Positions 6,826 through 13,188 of a DNA stretch of 18,066 nucleotides are shown here, in pieces. Below the pieces are notes generated by a model, which worked only from the letters and a program-made list of their open reading frames with translations, did no database searches and was not told where the DNA came from. A program made the translations under genes and the position numbers. The stretch covers positions 1-18,066 of the forward strand of contig CAYSFE010000014.1 of NCBI GenBank assembly GCA_964430225.1. The letters run 5' to 3'. This DNA comes from CAYSFE01 sp964430225. Lineage in GTDB: Bacteria > Patescibacteriota > Dojkabacteria > GCA-016699595 > JBAXKR01. The first letter of the stretch is position 1. The number at the start of each line of letters is the position of its first letter.

Positions 6826-7345
6826 AGTCGGGTACTTTAAGTTTATGGTTTATTAATCTAGCTAAGGTAAAGAAGTAGTCAGAAAGTCTGTTAAGAAATA
6901 TTCCTACATCTTTTGAGTTATAACTTTTTTTCTTGTTGATAAACTTTCTTTCAACTCCTCTTGTTGTAGTTCTAAGTACATGAGCTACTGATGCCTCATA
7001 TGATCCACCAGGTAAGATAAAGTTCTTAAGAGGTTTTAATTCTTTATCCATTTCATCTATGTGTTTTTCAATTGTTTCAGTTATATCTTTGAGTTTTAAA
7101 TCCTTATGTTTTTTAGGATAAGCAACTTCAGTACCAATGCTAAATAGAATGGATTGAATTTTATATAGAAGTACTACTTCTGTTAGAAATTTCTTTTGAT
7201 CAAGTACGGATAGAAGTAATCCTACATGTGAGTTGATAGAGTCTAGCTCACCTAAAAGGTCTATAAGTGGATTATCTTTACTTACTCTTTTTCCATTAAA
7301 GAGTGAGGTTGTACCTTTATCACCTGTTTTAGTATATATCTTCAT
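6809..7345 (-). CDS. Cob(I)alamin adenosyltransferase, PduO type
   Basis: A 178-residue enzyme that transfers the adenosyl group of ATP to cob(I)alamin to make adenosylcobalamin. The N-terminal ATP-binding stretch IYTKTGDKGTTSLF (3-16) with K20-R and the GELDS helix (32-36) are classic. The active-site helix has R125, R129 and E132 (RTTTRGVER), and the end carries LNRLSDYFFTLAR (151-163). No other cobalamin gene is in the window, so it most likely serves salvage for a B12-dependent enzyme elsewhere (class II ribonucleotide reductase is a candidate by inference). The start codon overlaps the stop of the upstream gene as ATGA (7342-7345), so translation is probably coupled. Its 3' end overlaps sod on the other strand. 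Confidence 0.92.
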   Translation of the reverse strand: MKIYTKTGDKGTTSLFNGKRVSKDNPLIDLLGELDSINSHVGLLLSVLDQKKFLTEVVLLYKIQSILFSIGTEVAYPKKHKDLKLKDITETIEKHIDEMDKELKPLKNFILPGGSYEASVAHVLRTTTRGVERKFINKKKSYNSKDVGIFLNRLSDYFFTLARLINHKLKVPDSIWKK

Positions 7346-7902
7346 TTTCTATCTTTACGTTTAGATATTTTCCTCTTAACTACAGGAGCTGGAAGTAATA
7401 TCTCTTTTTGAACATTTTCTTTAAAGATCTTTTCTAGTATTGAAATTGAAGAAGTAATAGATTCTTCGACATGTTTTGTTAAAACAAAAAGAATATATTC
7501 TCTAATATTTAGTCCCATTATTTTAGCCTTAATACTAAGAAGGGTAGTCATTTCAGGAGGTATCATTATCTCTGTAAGTTCAATATCTCCCATATTATCT
7601 CTTCCTTGTAATGAAAGTCTTTGATTAGGTGATAGATCTCCTAAGACTTTATGTGGGAAAGTATTCCAAGCATCTATGAATACTCTGTTAATTTTTTTAA
7701 TCTCAGTTTGATTCTTAATATTCTTAAAATATGATTGGAATTTGTATACAAAATCTTCAAGAGACTTGTTTGGATCTTCTTCTGAATGCTCATATATCCA
7801 AGTCTTTACTTTGTTAATAGATAGTTTACCTGATAGGTTATGTTTGATAATCAGTTCTTGCAGTTCTTTTTCTATGTGTTCAGGAGTCCTAGAGTTATCC
7901 AT
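7342..7902 (-). CDS. Hypothetical protein with ribbon-helix-helix-like C-terminal region
   Basis: A 186-residue soluble protein. Residues 108-147 (a strand IELTEIMIP, a helix, a G-L-N turn and a second helix ending KHVEE) look like a ribbon-helix-helix DNA-binding fold. Residues 78-95 (AWNTFPHKVLG...SP) resemble a motif seen near the ends of integrase-core proteins and some small unknowns. The tail (174-186) is strongly basic (KRKISKRKDRK), fitting nucleic-acid binding. It is the first gene of a two-gene unit, overlapping the adenosyltransferase start by ATGA, so it may regulate that gene or merely travel with it. A TAAAAT -10 with TGA extension ends 6 nt before the ATG, predicting a leaderless message. 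Fold assignment is tentative. Confidence 0.55.
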   Translation of the reverse strand: MDNSRTPEHIEKELQELIIKHNLSGKLSINKVKTWIYEHSEEDPNKSLEDFVYKFQSYFKNIKNQTEIKKINRVFIDAWNTFPHKVLGDLSPNQRLSLQGRDNMGDIELTEIMIPPEMTTLLSIKAKIMGLNIREYILFVLTKHVEESITSSISILEKIFKENVQKEILLPAPVVKRKISKRKDRK

Positions 7903-7908
7903 AAATAT

Positions 7909-7917
7909 ATTTTATCA
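7909..7917 (-). promoter_or_regulatory. Extended -10 promoter, leaderless, before the RHH-like gene
   Basis: Minus-strand TGA then TAAAAT (7914-7909), six bases, then the ATG at 7902. It lies within the 35-bp gap after the upstream gene's stop, so the two-gene unit 7902-6809 can be transcribed on its own. Confidence 0.5.
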
Positions 7918-7937
7918 TATCTTTTTATTTCTTTGTT

Positions 7938-9473
7938 CTAATTTAGCTGAGAAAAAAGTGTATTAAAAAGATCTTTTATGAAGTCTCTAAACTTTTCACT
8001 TTCAGTTGGAATATTTATCTTTAATTCTTCTTTTAATGGTATTACCTCAAGAGTGATTACATTATACCCCTCTACTTCATTAGTAGAGTCATATATTGTG
8101 AATTCATATTTTACAATTCTCCCGGTTTCAATATCACTGTACATACTTACATTTTTAATTCCAAATGAGTTGATAAAGCTAGCTTGATCTTGAATAAAGG
8201 CATCACTAAGATTCTTAGATGTTGTAGTAACACAAGTTTCAAGTTTATCTACACTAAAAGTTTGAGTTGTAGTTACATTACTTCCATGACAAATTATCTT
8301 TGCATAATTTTCCGAAGAATCTACTAAAAGAGAAGTAAGAGAAGGTCTAAGTAACAGCTTATATTTTTCCAAATCAGAGGAAGTAAATTCAAGTGAAAGT
8401 TTAAACGTATCCATATCTCTTACTTTTGCCCTGCCCATATTTTTTACTTTTAAGAATGTGTTTAATTTGGTTAGTTCATTTTCAAAGAACCTTGTAAATT
8501 TTGGTTTTAAATCGAGCTGTATATTTGCAACATCAATTCTAAGGTTGTCTGCTTGTAGTTCAGATATCCCGTTATTTGAGTTTTCAGGTTTGAAGAAGTC
8601 TGGATCTGTAACTTTAGGTACTCTTTTCTCATCGGCCATCTTAATGTATTTGTTATTGTATTTCCCGTATAGATTTAGGATAGCCTTAGCTGCTGGGTAA
8701 TCAAAAAGAGGATTCTCTTGGTAATCATTTAAATTTGAAAGATTAAATTTGAAATATTGTTCTGTTAAAGATGGAACTAATACTTCAATACTTGTGTTTT
8801 TATCATCACTCATATTAAGCATATATTTTTCTTCACCTACTTTTAAGTTCATATGAACACTTTCACTTTTACTCCCACTTGTTAATACCGTTTTAAGATC
8901 TAATTCATTTCCTTTTGATTTGGGATCTGTAAACATTAACCCATCTACTATCATCAGTTCAGGTGGCTTAATGAAAAGATTTACAATTGGGATATTTTCA
9001 ATAGGTAATGTTTTAGCAATACTTGATAGTGAGTTATTCCTACCAACACTGAATGCTATGAGGGAGAGAAAGATAAAAACAATGAGGAAAATAACTGCAA
9101 ATATTCCACATCCAATCTTTATCTTTTTCCATTTGGTATCTTTCTTTACAACATTCTCCTCAAGTTTTGTAGCAAGTGGAGAACTTAAAGTAACACCTTC
9201 TAGATCATGGTTTGGTATTGGTTCCAATTTTGCTAATTCATTCGGGTCTAAGTAGTTTGTACCTTCTTTATCGATAAAACTTACTTCTGGTAATACTTCT
9301 TTTGGAGCTACAACCTTTTCATCTTGCGGGATAGGAATCTTTATCTCTCCTTTAGGAATAACTACTCTTTCAATCTTCTCACCAACAACCTCATTTGTTT
9401 CTGGTGTTAGATAGTTTTTTCCAGCTCCAAATGGATTAGAAATCTTCTTTTTATCCTCATCATTTTGCGGCAT
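7938..9473 (-). CDS. Single-pass membrane protein with acidic/Pro-rich cytoplasmic tail, unknown function
   Basis: A 511-residue protein that I do not recognise. Residues 1-112 are hydrophilic, rich in Pro, Glu and Lys, and hold two copies of a G-x-NYL-x-P motif (G18-K-N20-Y-L-T-P and G71-T-N73-Y-L-D-P). A lysine-rich stretch KWKKIKI leads into one transmembrane helix at about 119-144. The remaining 365 residues are extracytoplasmic with alternating short strands, many Ser/Thr/Asn, two cysteines (in IICHGS and ETCVTT) and no catalytic motif I can see. The inside-positive rule gives an inside N-terminus. Its -10 lies 6 nt before the ATG and it shares a symmetric divergent promoter region with the ABC-F gene. 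A sensor, anchor or envelope scaffold is possible, but no function is claimed. Confidence 0.7.
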   Translation of the reverse strand: MPQNDEDKKKISNPFGAGKNYLTPETNEVVGEKIERVVIPKGEIKIPIPQDEKVVAPKEVLPEVSFIDKEGTNYLDPNELAKLEPIPNHDLEGVTLSSPLATKLEENVVKKDTKWKKIKIGCGIFAVIFLIVFIFLSLIAFSVGRNNSLSSIAKTLPIENIPIVNLFIKPPELMIVDGLMFTDPKSKGNELDLKTVLTSGSKSESVHMNLKVGEEKYMLNMSDDKNTSIEVLVPSLTEQYFKFNLSNLNDYQENPLFDYPAAKAILNLYGKYNNKYIKMADEKRVPKVTDPDFFKPENSNNGISELQADNLRIDVANIQLDLKPKFTRFFENELTKLNTFLKVKNMGRAKVRDMDTFKLSLEFTSSDLEKYKLLLRPSLTSLLVDSSENYAKIICHGSNVTTTQTFSVDKLETCVTTTSKNLSDAFIQDQASFINSFGIKNVSMYSDIETGRIVKYEFTIYDSTNEVEGYNVITLEVIPLKEELKINIPTESEKFRDFIKDLFNTLFSQLN

Positions 9474-9479
9474 ACCTAC

Positions 9480-9508
9480 ATTCTATGAAATATATTTGCT
9501 CTTAACAA
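9480..9508 (-). promoter_or_regulatory. Promoter of the membrane-protein gene, leaderless
   Basis: Minus strand: TTGTTA (9508-9503), 17 nt, TAGAAT (9485-9480), then six bases to the ATG at 9473. Confidence 0.6.
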
Positions 9509-9525
9509 GTATATGAAGCTAGAAT
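9496..9525 (+). promoter_or_regulatory. Promoter of the ABC-F gene, leaderless
   Basis: TTGCTC (9496-9501), 18 nt, TAGAAT (9520-9525), then six bases to the ATG at 9532. It interleaves with the divergent promoter on the other strand. Confidence 0.55.
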
Positions 9526-9531
9526 GTAATC

Positions 9532-11082
9532 ATGGACATAGTCACATTAAGTAAAATTGAATTAACAGATGGAGTTACAAGCTTCATAGAACCTTTTACA
9601 ATATCGATAAGATCGGAGGATAGGATTGGGCTAGTAGGTATTAATGGATCAGGAAAGACCTCATTACTAAGAGGGATAATAGGGAAGAATAAGAATATGA
9701 AGGGGAAGGTGTATGTGAATTGTAAGATAGAATATGTACCTCAAATAGATCTTGATGCATATAGATCAAATGAAAAGGTATATGAATATATTGCTAAACA
9801 TATAGAAAACTGGTGGGATGTATTCACATATATTAAAGAAAACTTTAGAGATGATATCTCTGAATCTATCCCTCTTCATAGGTTATCTGGAGGAGAACTA
9901 GTAAAGATAAACTTAGCAATAGCTGTACTTAAGAAACCACAATTACTTCTACTTGATGAGCCTACTAATCATCTTGATCGCGATAGTATAGAGAAACTTT
10001 CAAAACTACTTTTATCTTCAAGTTTTGCATATGTAGTAGTTTCGCATAACAGAAAGTTTTTGAATGAGGCTACTAAAAGTATTTGGGAGATAGAGAATCA
10101 CACTCTCAAAATATATGGTGGTAACTATGATTTCTACTTAGAAGAAAAAAGAATGCAAAAAGAAGCATTAGAGAGAGAGTTAGTATCAGCTAAAAAAGAT
10201 CTTAGAAAAGCAGAGAAGATAATAAAAGGGAAAGTTGAAAAGTTTGATAAATCTCAAGAAAAGATTGATAAACTATTCCGTGAACAAGATAGGAGTCTAT
10301 CTCGTCAAGCTATGGGATCAATGAAGGAATTAGCTGATATAGCTCACGGAGAAGAGATGGGAATACTTGGTAAAAAGATAGGGAAACTTAATACAAAGAT
10401 AAAAGAGATTGCTGTAAAAGAAAGAAAAAGGATGTTCTTAGATTTAAAAGACAATTCTGGAAAAGGAATGTTGATACGAATACGAAATGGAAAGTTATAC
10501 ACTCCTGATAGACAAAAACTTTTGCTTGAAGAAATATCATTTGATGTAAGTAAGACAGATAGAATTTCAATTTCTGGTAAGAATGGAAGTGGTAAGACTG
10601 TGTTCATAAACACTCTTTCAAGTAAGGATAAATCAAATTTAGAAGGGGATACATATTTTAGGGAAGATTTAAAATTCGTCTTTGTAAATCAAAAGTATGA
10701 CATAGTATCTGAGAAACTATCACTGATAGATAATCTAAGACTTAGAAACAGATCTTTAGGGATAGAGGATACAAGAAGATATCTATCAAACCTAGGTTTT
10801 AAGACTGAGTTAGAAGTGAATAAATATGCATCTGAACTATCAGGAGGAGAAACTGCAAGACTAGCATTCTCAGTAGTAACCTCTATGAAACCAGATATTC
10901 TAGTACTAGATGAACCTACAAATAACCTAGATATAGAGACTGTAGAATATATATCAGAAGCTTTAAATGTTTATGAAGGTACCTTAATAGTAATATCCCA
11001 TGATGTCAGCTTTATAGACGAAATAGGGATTGATAGAAGGTATGAGATAAAGGATAAACACCTTAAAGAAATAGAGAAATAA
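9532..11082 (+). CDS. ABC-F family ATPase (ribosome-associated type)
   Basis: A 516-residue protein with two ABC domains and no membrane segment, the ABC-F layout. ABC-F proteins act at the ribosome E site in translation control or antibiotic protection. Domain 1: Walker A GINGSGKT (36-43), signature LSGGE (118-122), Walker B LLLLDE with catalytic E143, then PTNHLD. Domain 2: Walker A GKNGSGKT (349-356), LSGGE (436-440), LVLDE with E461. Between them a charged, helical linker (about 203-305, EKRMQKEALERELV onward) is the P-site tRNA interaction motif region. The short size is nearer Lsa/Vga/Msr-like proteins than EttA or Uup, but resistance cannot be inferred from this alone. It is divergent from the 511-residue membrane protein gene and appears leaderless. 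Confidence 0.88.
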   Translation: MDIVTLSKIELTDGVTSFIEPFTISIRSEDRIGLVGINGSGKTSLLRGIIGKNKNMKGKVYVNCKIEYVPQIDLDAYRSNEKVYEYIAKHIENWWDVFTYIKENFRDDISESIPLHRLSGGELVKINLAIAVLKKPQLLLLDEPTNHLDRDSIEKLSKLLLSSSFAYVVVSHNRKFLNEATKSIWEIENHTLKIYGGNYDFYLEEKRMQKEALERELVSAKKDLRKAEKIIKGKVEKFDKSQEKIDKLFREQDRSLSRQAMGSMKELADIAHGEEMGILGKKIGKLNTKIKEIAVKERKRMFLDLKDNSGKGMLIRIRNGKLYTPDRQKLLLEEISFDVSKTDRISISGKNGSGKTVFINTLSSKDKSNLEGDTYFREDLKFVFVNQKYDIVSEKLSLIDNLRLRNRSLGIEDTRRYLSNLGFKTELEVNKYASELSGGETARLAFSVVTSMKPDILVLDEPTNNLDIETVEYISEALNVYEGTLIVISHDVSFIDEIGIDRRYEIKDKHLKEIEK

Positions 11083-11088
11083 CCCCAT

Positions 11089-11139
11089 AAACTAGACTTA
11101 TAGTACTAAGAAGGAGTATAATACTTAGACTAGTTTTTT
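11089..11139 (+). terminator. Candidate nested-stem terminator or attenuator after the ABC-F gene
   Basis: Outer arms AAACTAG (11089-11095) and CTAGTTT (11130-11136) and inner arms CTAAG (11106-11110) and CTTAG (11124-11128), followed by a run of six T (11134-11139). The stem is AT-rich and interrupted, so terminator strength would be modest. The -10 of the next gene lies in the loop. Confidence 0.4.
11093..11122 (+). promoter_or_regulatory. Promoter for the two-TM coiled-coil gene
   Basis: TAGACT (11093-11098), 18 nt, TATAAT (11117-11122). Transcription from about 11129 gives a 23-nt leader before the ATG at 11152, with no Shine-Dalgarno. Confidence 0.45.
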
Positions 11140-11151
11140 AATAGTATATAT

Positions 11152-11970
11152 ATGCCAGGAAAAGAAGGACCACGAAGGAAAGACGTATTTAGGGGATTAA
11201 AAATTACAGGCGTACTAGTTGCACTTACAGCTCTTGTAGGTGGTTATCTTCATTTAAGAAACACTTCAATGAGAACTTTCAATGTTAATGCTAGCTATTG
11301 TCCTGTAGTTGGTGGTTATGCAGATATAGATATGGATGTTTCAGCTGGTTCATTAAGAGGAAAACTAGAAGAAAGTAAAGTTACAAGTACTTTCTTTGAT
11401 TCATATAAACTTAATCTTTGTACTATTAACGGAAAACCATTTATAACTAATATGGTTGGTCAGGCTGTAGAAATGAATAAAGGACCATTAGGTTTATTCT
11501 CTTTGAAAGATGGAAAAAAACTTTTTGATTATGGAGAGGATGGGATTCCTTCTATTAGCCCTAGTTATAGTGGTGAAGATTTACAAGGTTATGTGGCATC
11601 TAATGGAGCATATTTGCAAGCATTAAGAGGTCCTAGAATATTACTCCCTGGTGATATTGCAGGAGCATATGCTGAAAGAAATATAACAGCTGTTATTGCT
11701 TTAATATTAGGTGGAGTAGCCACTTTAACAACAGGATTAGCAATAAAAAATCACTCTCTATTATTAGAAGAAAGAGAAAAGAATAAAGGTTTAAATTCTT
11801 CTTATTCTCTAAATCAGTCTAATGCAGGTGGTTTAAGAACTGAAATTACTCGACTTAATAGTACAAATGCTTCATTACAAAGAGAAAACAAAAGCTTAAA
11901 GAGAGATTTAGACAAAGCTAATAAAGAAATTAAATCACTTACCTCAAGTACTCATGAAAATTCTGATTAA
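11152..11970 (+). CDS. Two-TM protein with C-terminal coiled coil, unknown function
   Basis: A 272-residue protein without a recognised family. A basic start (PGKEGPRRKDVFRGLK) precedes a first membrane helix at about 17-35. Then comes an outside domain of about 140 residues with two cysteines (C50 and C90, possible disulfide), then a second helix at about 176-198 (AVIALILGGVATLTTGLAI). The last 70 residues are charged and read as a coiled coil (LRTEITRLN...LQRENKSLKRDLDKANKEI), predicted to return to the cytoplasm. It has its own promoter after the ABC-F gene and converges on the 146-residue gene. The layout suits a membrane scaffold or sensor that oligomerises inside the cell; this is inference from topology only. 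Confidence 0.65.
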   Translation: MPGKEGPRRKDVFRGLKITGVLVALTALVGGYLHLRNTSMRTFNVNASYCPVVGGYADIDMDVSAGSLRGKLEESKVTSTFFDSYKLNLCTINGKPFITNMVGQAVEMNKGPLGLFSLKDGKKLFDYGEDGIPSISPSYSGEDLQGYVASNGAYLQALRGPRILLPGDIAGAYAERNITAVIALILGGVATLTTGLAIKNHSLLLEEREKNKGLNSSYSLNQSNAGGLRTEITRLNSTNASLQRENKSLKRDLDKANKEIKSLTSSTHENSD

Positions 11971-11978
11971 GTATTATA

Positions 11979-12048
11979 TTTAGTAGGTAAAGTTTAACTT
12001 GTGACAAATAACTTGTTAAGACTATTTTTTTACTAATATTCTACTAAA
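11979..12048. repeat. Nested inverted repeat between convergent genes
   Basis: Outer perfect 8-bp arms TTTAGTAG (11979-11986) and CTACTAAA (12041-12048) and inner arms TTAAC (11994-11998) and GTTAA (12015-12019), with seven T at about 12024-12030. It fills the gap between two converging genes, so it may help terminate transcription from both sides. The long loop makes this weak. Confidence 0.3.
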
Positions 12049-12049
12049 A

Positions 12050-12490
12050 CTAGTCTTCGCCTAAACTTTTATTAAGTTTTAATGCAAGTTCCACCATTTG
12101 ATCCATTTTCCCTCCAGGTGCCCATTTAGATTTTGGTTGTTCTGGTATCATACCATTCAAAGTAGCTGCCCCTAAAATTCTAAGAATAGTATCTCTATCA
12201 AATTGCAGGTTCATAATTGCACAACCACTTGATCCTTCTTTAGATACAGCAGCAATTCCAAATTCAATTACAGTTGTTTTTGTTTTGTCAAGGTTTTCGA
12301 TCATTACTAATCGGCCGTCTCTAAAAACATCTGCCTTTAAAGGTGTAGTAACTACAACTTCTAGCTCTCCAGCTTTATTATGAACTACAGCTAAACCCTT
12401 TTCCTTATCACTTGAAAACTCAAAATTACCTTCTGGTAATTTTTCACCTGTATTTACTTCAGGCCCTTTCGAACTAAGTACTTCTTCCAT
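12050..12490 (-). CDS. Hypothetical protein, 146 residues
   Basis: A soluble protein that I do not recognise. It starts with an acidic, flexible segment (EEVLSSKGPEVNTGEKLP) and continues with alternating strands (LAVVHNKAGELEVVVTTPL, RLVMIENL, TTVIEFGIAAV). It ends with two helices after a Pro/Gly-rich hinge (PEQPKSKWAPGGK). One cysteine (C90) and no catalytic pattern are seen; no membrane segment. It lies downstream of tRNA-Glu on the same strand, separated by a strong hairpin, and seems to have its own promoter, TGT followed by TAAAAT at 12525-12520. The predicted leader contains an 18-bp perfect palindrome. Converges on the two-TM coiled-coil gene. The sustained frame and promoter make it likely real. 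Confidence 0.6.
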   Translation of the reverse strand: MEEVLSSKGPEVNTGEKLPEGNFEFSSDKEKGLAVVHNKAGELEVVVTTPLKADVFRDGRLVMIENLDKTKTTVIEFGIAAVSKEGSSGCAIMNLQFDRDTILRILGAATLNGMIPEQPKSKWAPGGKMDQMVELALKLNKSLGED

Positions 12491-12499
12491 AAAAATAGG

Positions 12500-12517
12500 T
12501 TAATAAATATTTATTAA
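12500..12517. promoter_or_regulatory. 18-bp perfect palindrome, candidate operator
   Basis: TTAATAAATATTTATTAA reads identically on both strands and covers the predicted transcription start of the 146-residue gene. It contains only A and T, so chance is higher than for a mixed palindrome of this length. Confidence 0.35.
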
Positions 12518-12557
12518 AAATTTTAACATATTGTCAGAAAGATCTGTCTAATATGTT
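12516..12557 (-). terminator. Terminator hairpin downstream of tRNA-Glu
   Basis: Arms AACATATT (12525-12532) and AATATGTT (12550-12557), extended inside by CAGA (12535-12538) with TCTG (12543-12546) and a 4-nt loop. On the minus strand the stem is followed by AAAA and TTTTT (12520-12516). It sits 12 bp after the tRNA CCA end. Confidence 0.6.
12520..12528 (-). promoter_or_regulatory. Extended -10 promoter for the 146-residue gene
   Basis: Minus-strand TGT then TAAAAT (12525-12520), the same ATATGTTAAAAT block found before lepA. The predicted start is near 12513, leaving about 22 nt before the ATG at 12490. It overlaps the foot of the tRNA hairpin. Confidence 0.45.
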
Positions 12558-12569
12558 GAATACTACCAC

Positions 12570-12644
12570 TGGTGACCTCACGGAGAATCGAACTCCGATT
12601 ACCAGATTGAAAATCTGATGTCCTAACCGTTAGACGATGAGGCC
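12570..12644 (-). tRNA. tRNA-Glu (anticodon UUC)
   Basis: A 75-nt cloverleaf with encoded CCA. The acceptor stem pairs GGCCTCA with TGAGGTC (one G-U pair), followed by discriminator A and CCA. The anticodon stem TCAGA/TCTGG holds the 7-base loop TTTTCAA with anticodon TTC. The T arm is CGGAG-TTCGATT-CTCCG and the D arm has the tRNA-Glu form GTCTAACGGTTAGGAC. MnmA in this window is predicted to thiolate U34 of this tRNA. It has its own extended -10 and a downstream hairpin, so it is an independent unit placed after the Clp operon. Confidence 0.97.
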
Positions 12645-12657
12645 TTATATGTGTGAA

Positions 12658-12666
12658 ATTATATCA
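12658..12666 (-). promoter_or_regulatory. tRNA-Glu promoter, extended -10
   Basis: Minus-strand TGA then TATAAT (12663-12658), 13 nt before the first tRNA base, placing the transcription start about 6-7 nt upstream of the mature 5' end. Confidence 0.55.
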
Positions 12667-12693
12667 TTCTTAATGGGATCTTTTCTATGACTT

Positions 12694-13188
12694 TTACTCT
12701 TCTTTGAGTCTTTCCTTTAAGTATTTCAAGAAATCATTTGGTTCTTCCCACATCTTTTTAACTAGATCTGAAAGTCTTTCAAACAGTCTAAGTTTAGAAA
12801 TGTTAAGAAGAATTAGAAGTAGTAATGAGATTACTGCTACCGTAATGAAAGTCGAATCTCCACTAAATACTGTAAAGTATAGGGCTAGGGAAGCTAAGAT
12901 TATCATTACTAATAGTCCTGAAAACATCATTTTCCAGAACTGTCTTACTTTCTTCCCCCAGTCATCTTCTTTGTTATCTTCTGTTCTTTCAGTCTTTTCT
13001 AATTGCTCAAGAGGCATCTTAATATCAGTTATTACTAACTGGTTATTCTCATTTCTTGTAAGGATGTATTCATATGTACCATCTCTTCCAATGAATCCTG
13101 ATCCCTGACAATTAGCACAAAGGGATCCATTTTCTTTGCCTGTCCCATTACATACTTCACATTTATAAGCTTTTACATCATTTTTCAT
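12694..13188 (-). CDS. Membrane protein with half DnaJ-type zinc finger
   Basis: A 164-residue protein. Residues 10-31 hold two CxxCxGxG knuckles (C10-x2-C13-N-G15-T-G17 and C24-x2-C27-Q-G29-S-G31), enough to bind one zinc ion, against four in DnaJ. No J domain is present. An acidic linker (about 57-78) leads to two membrane helices at about 89-108 and 112-131 joined by a very short loop, so both ends should face the cytoplasm. An amphipathic charged tail (132-164) follows. Its ATG overlaps the TGA of the Clp-like gene (13185-13188), so it is the third gene of a coupled operon. In DnaJ this finger helps hold unfolded substrate; here it may bring clients or the AAA+ partner to the membrane. 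That role is inference. Confidence 0.75.
   Translation of the reverse strand: MKNDVKAYKCEVCNGTGKENGSLCANCQGSGFIGRDGTYEYILTRNENNQLVITDIKMPLEQLEKTERTEDNKEDDWGKKVRQFWKMMFSGLLVMIILASLALYFTVFSGDSTFITVAVISLLLLILLNISKLRLFERLSDLVKKMWEEPNDFLKYLKERLKEE

Larger units (their letters stand above)
9477..9528. repeat. 9-bp inverted repeat formed by the two divergent -10 regions
   Basis: TACATTCTA (9477-9485) and TAGAATGTA (9520-9528) are perfect reverse complements 34 bp apart. Each contains the -10 hexamer plus the next three bases of one promoter. It may be an operator pair for one regulator or a by-product of the two promoters sharing a sequence. Confidence 0.5.

Noticed and set aside
7340..7937. Cobalamin riboswitch before the adenosyltransferase unit
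   Set aside because: The gap before the unit is only 35 bp and the promoter ends 6 nt before the ATG, leaving no room for a riboswitch.
9532..11082. ABC-F protein as an antibiotic resistance gene
   Set aside because: Resistance-type and housekeeping ABC-F proteins cannot be told apart from these motifs, and no resistance or mobile context is present.
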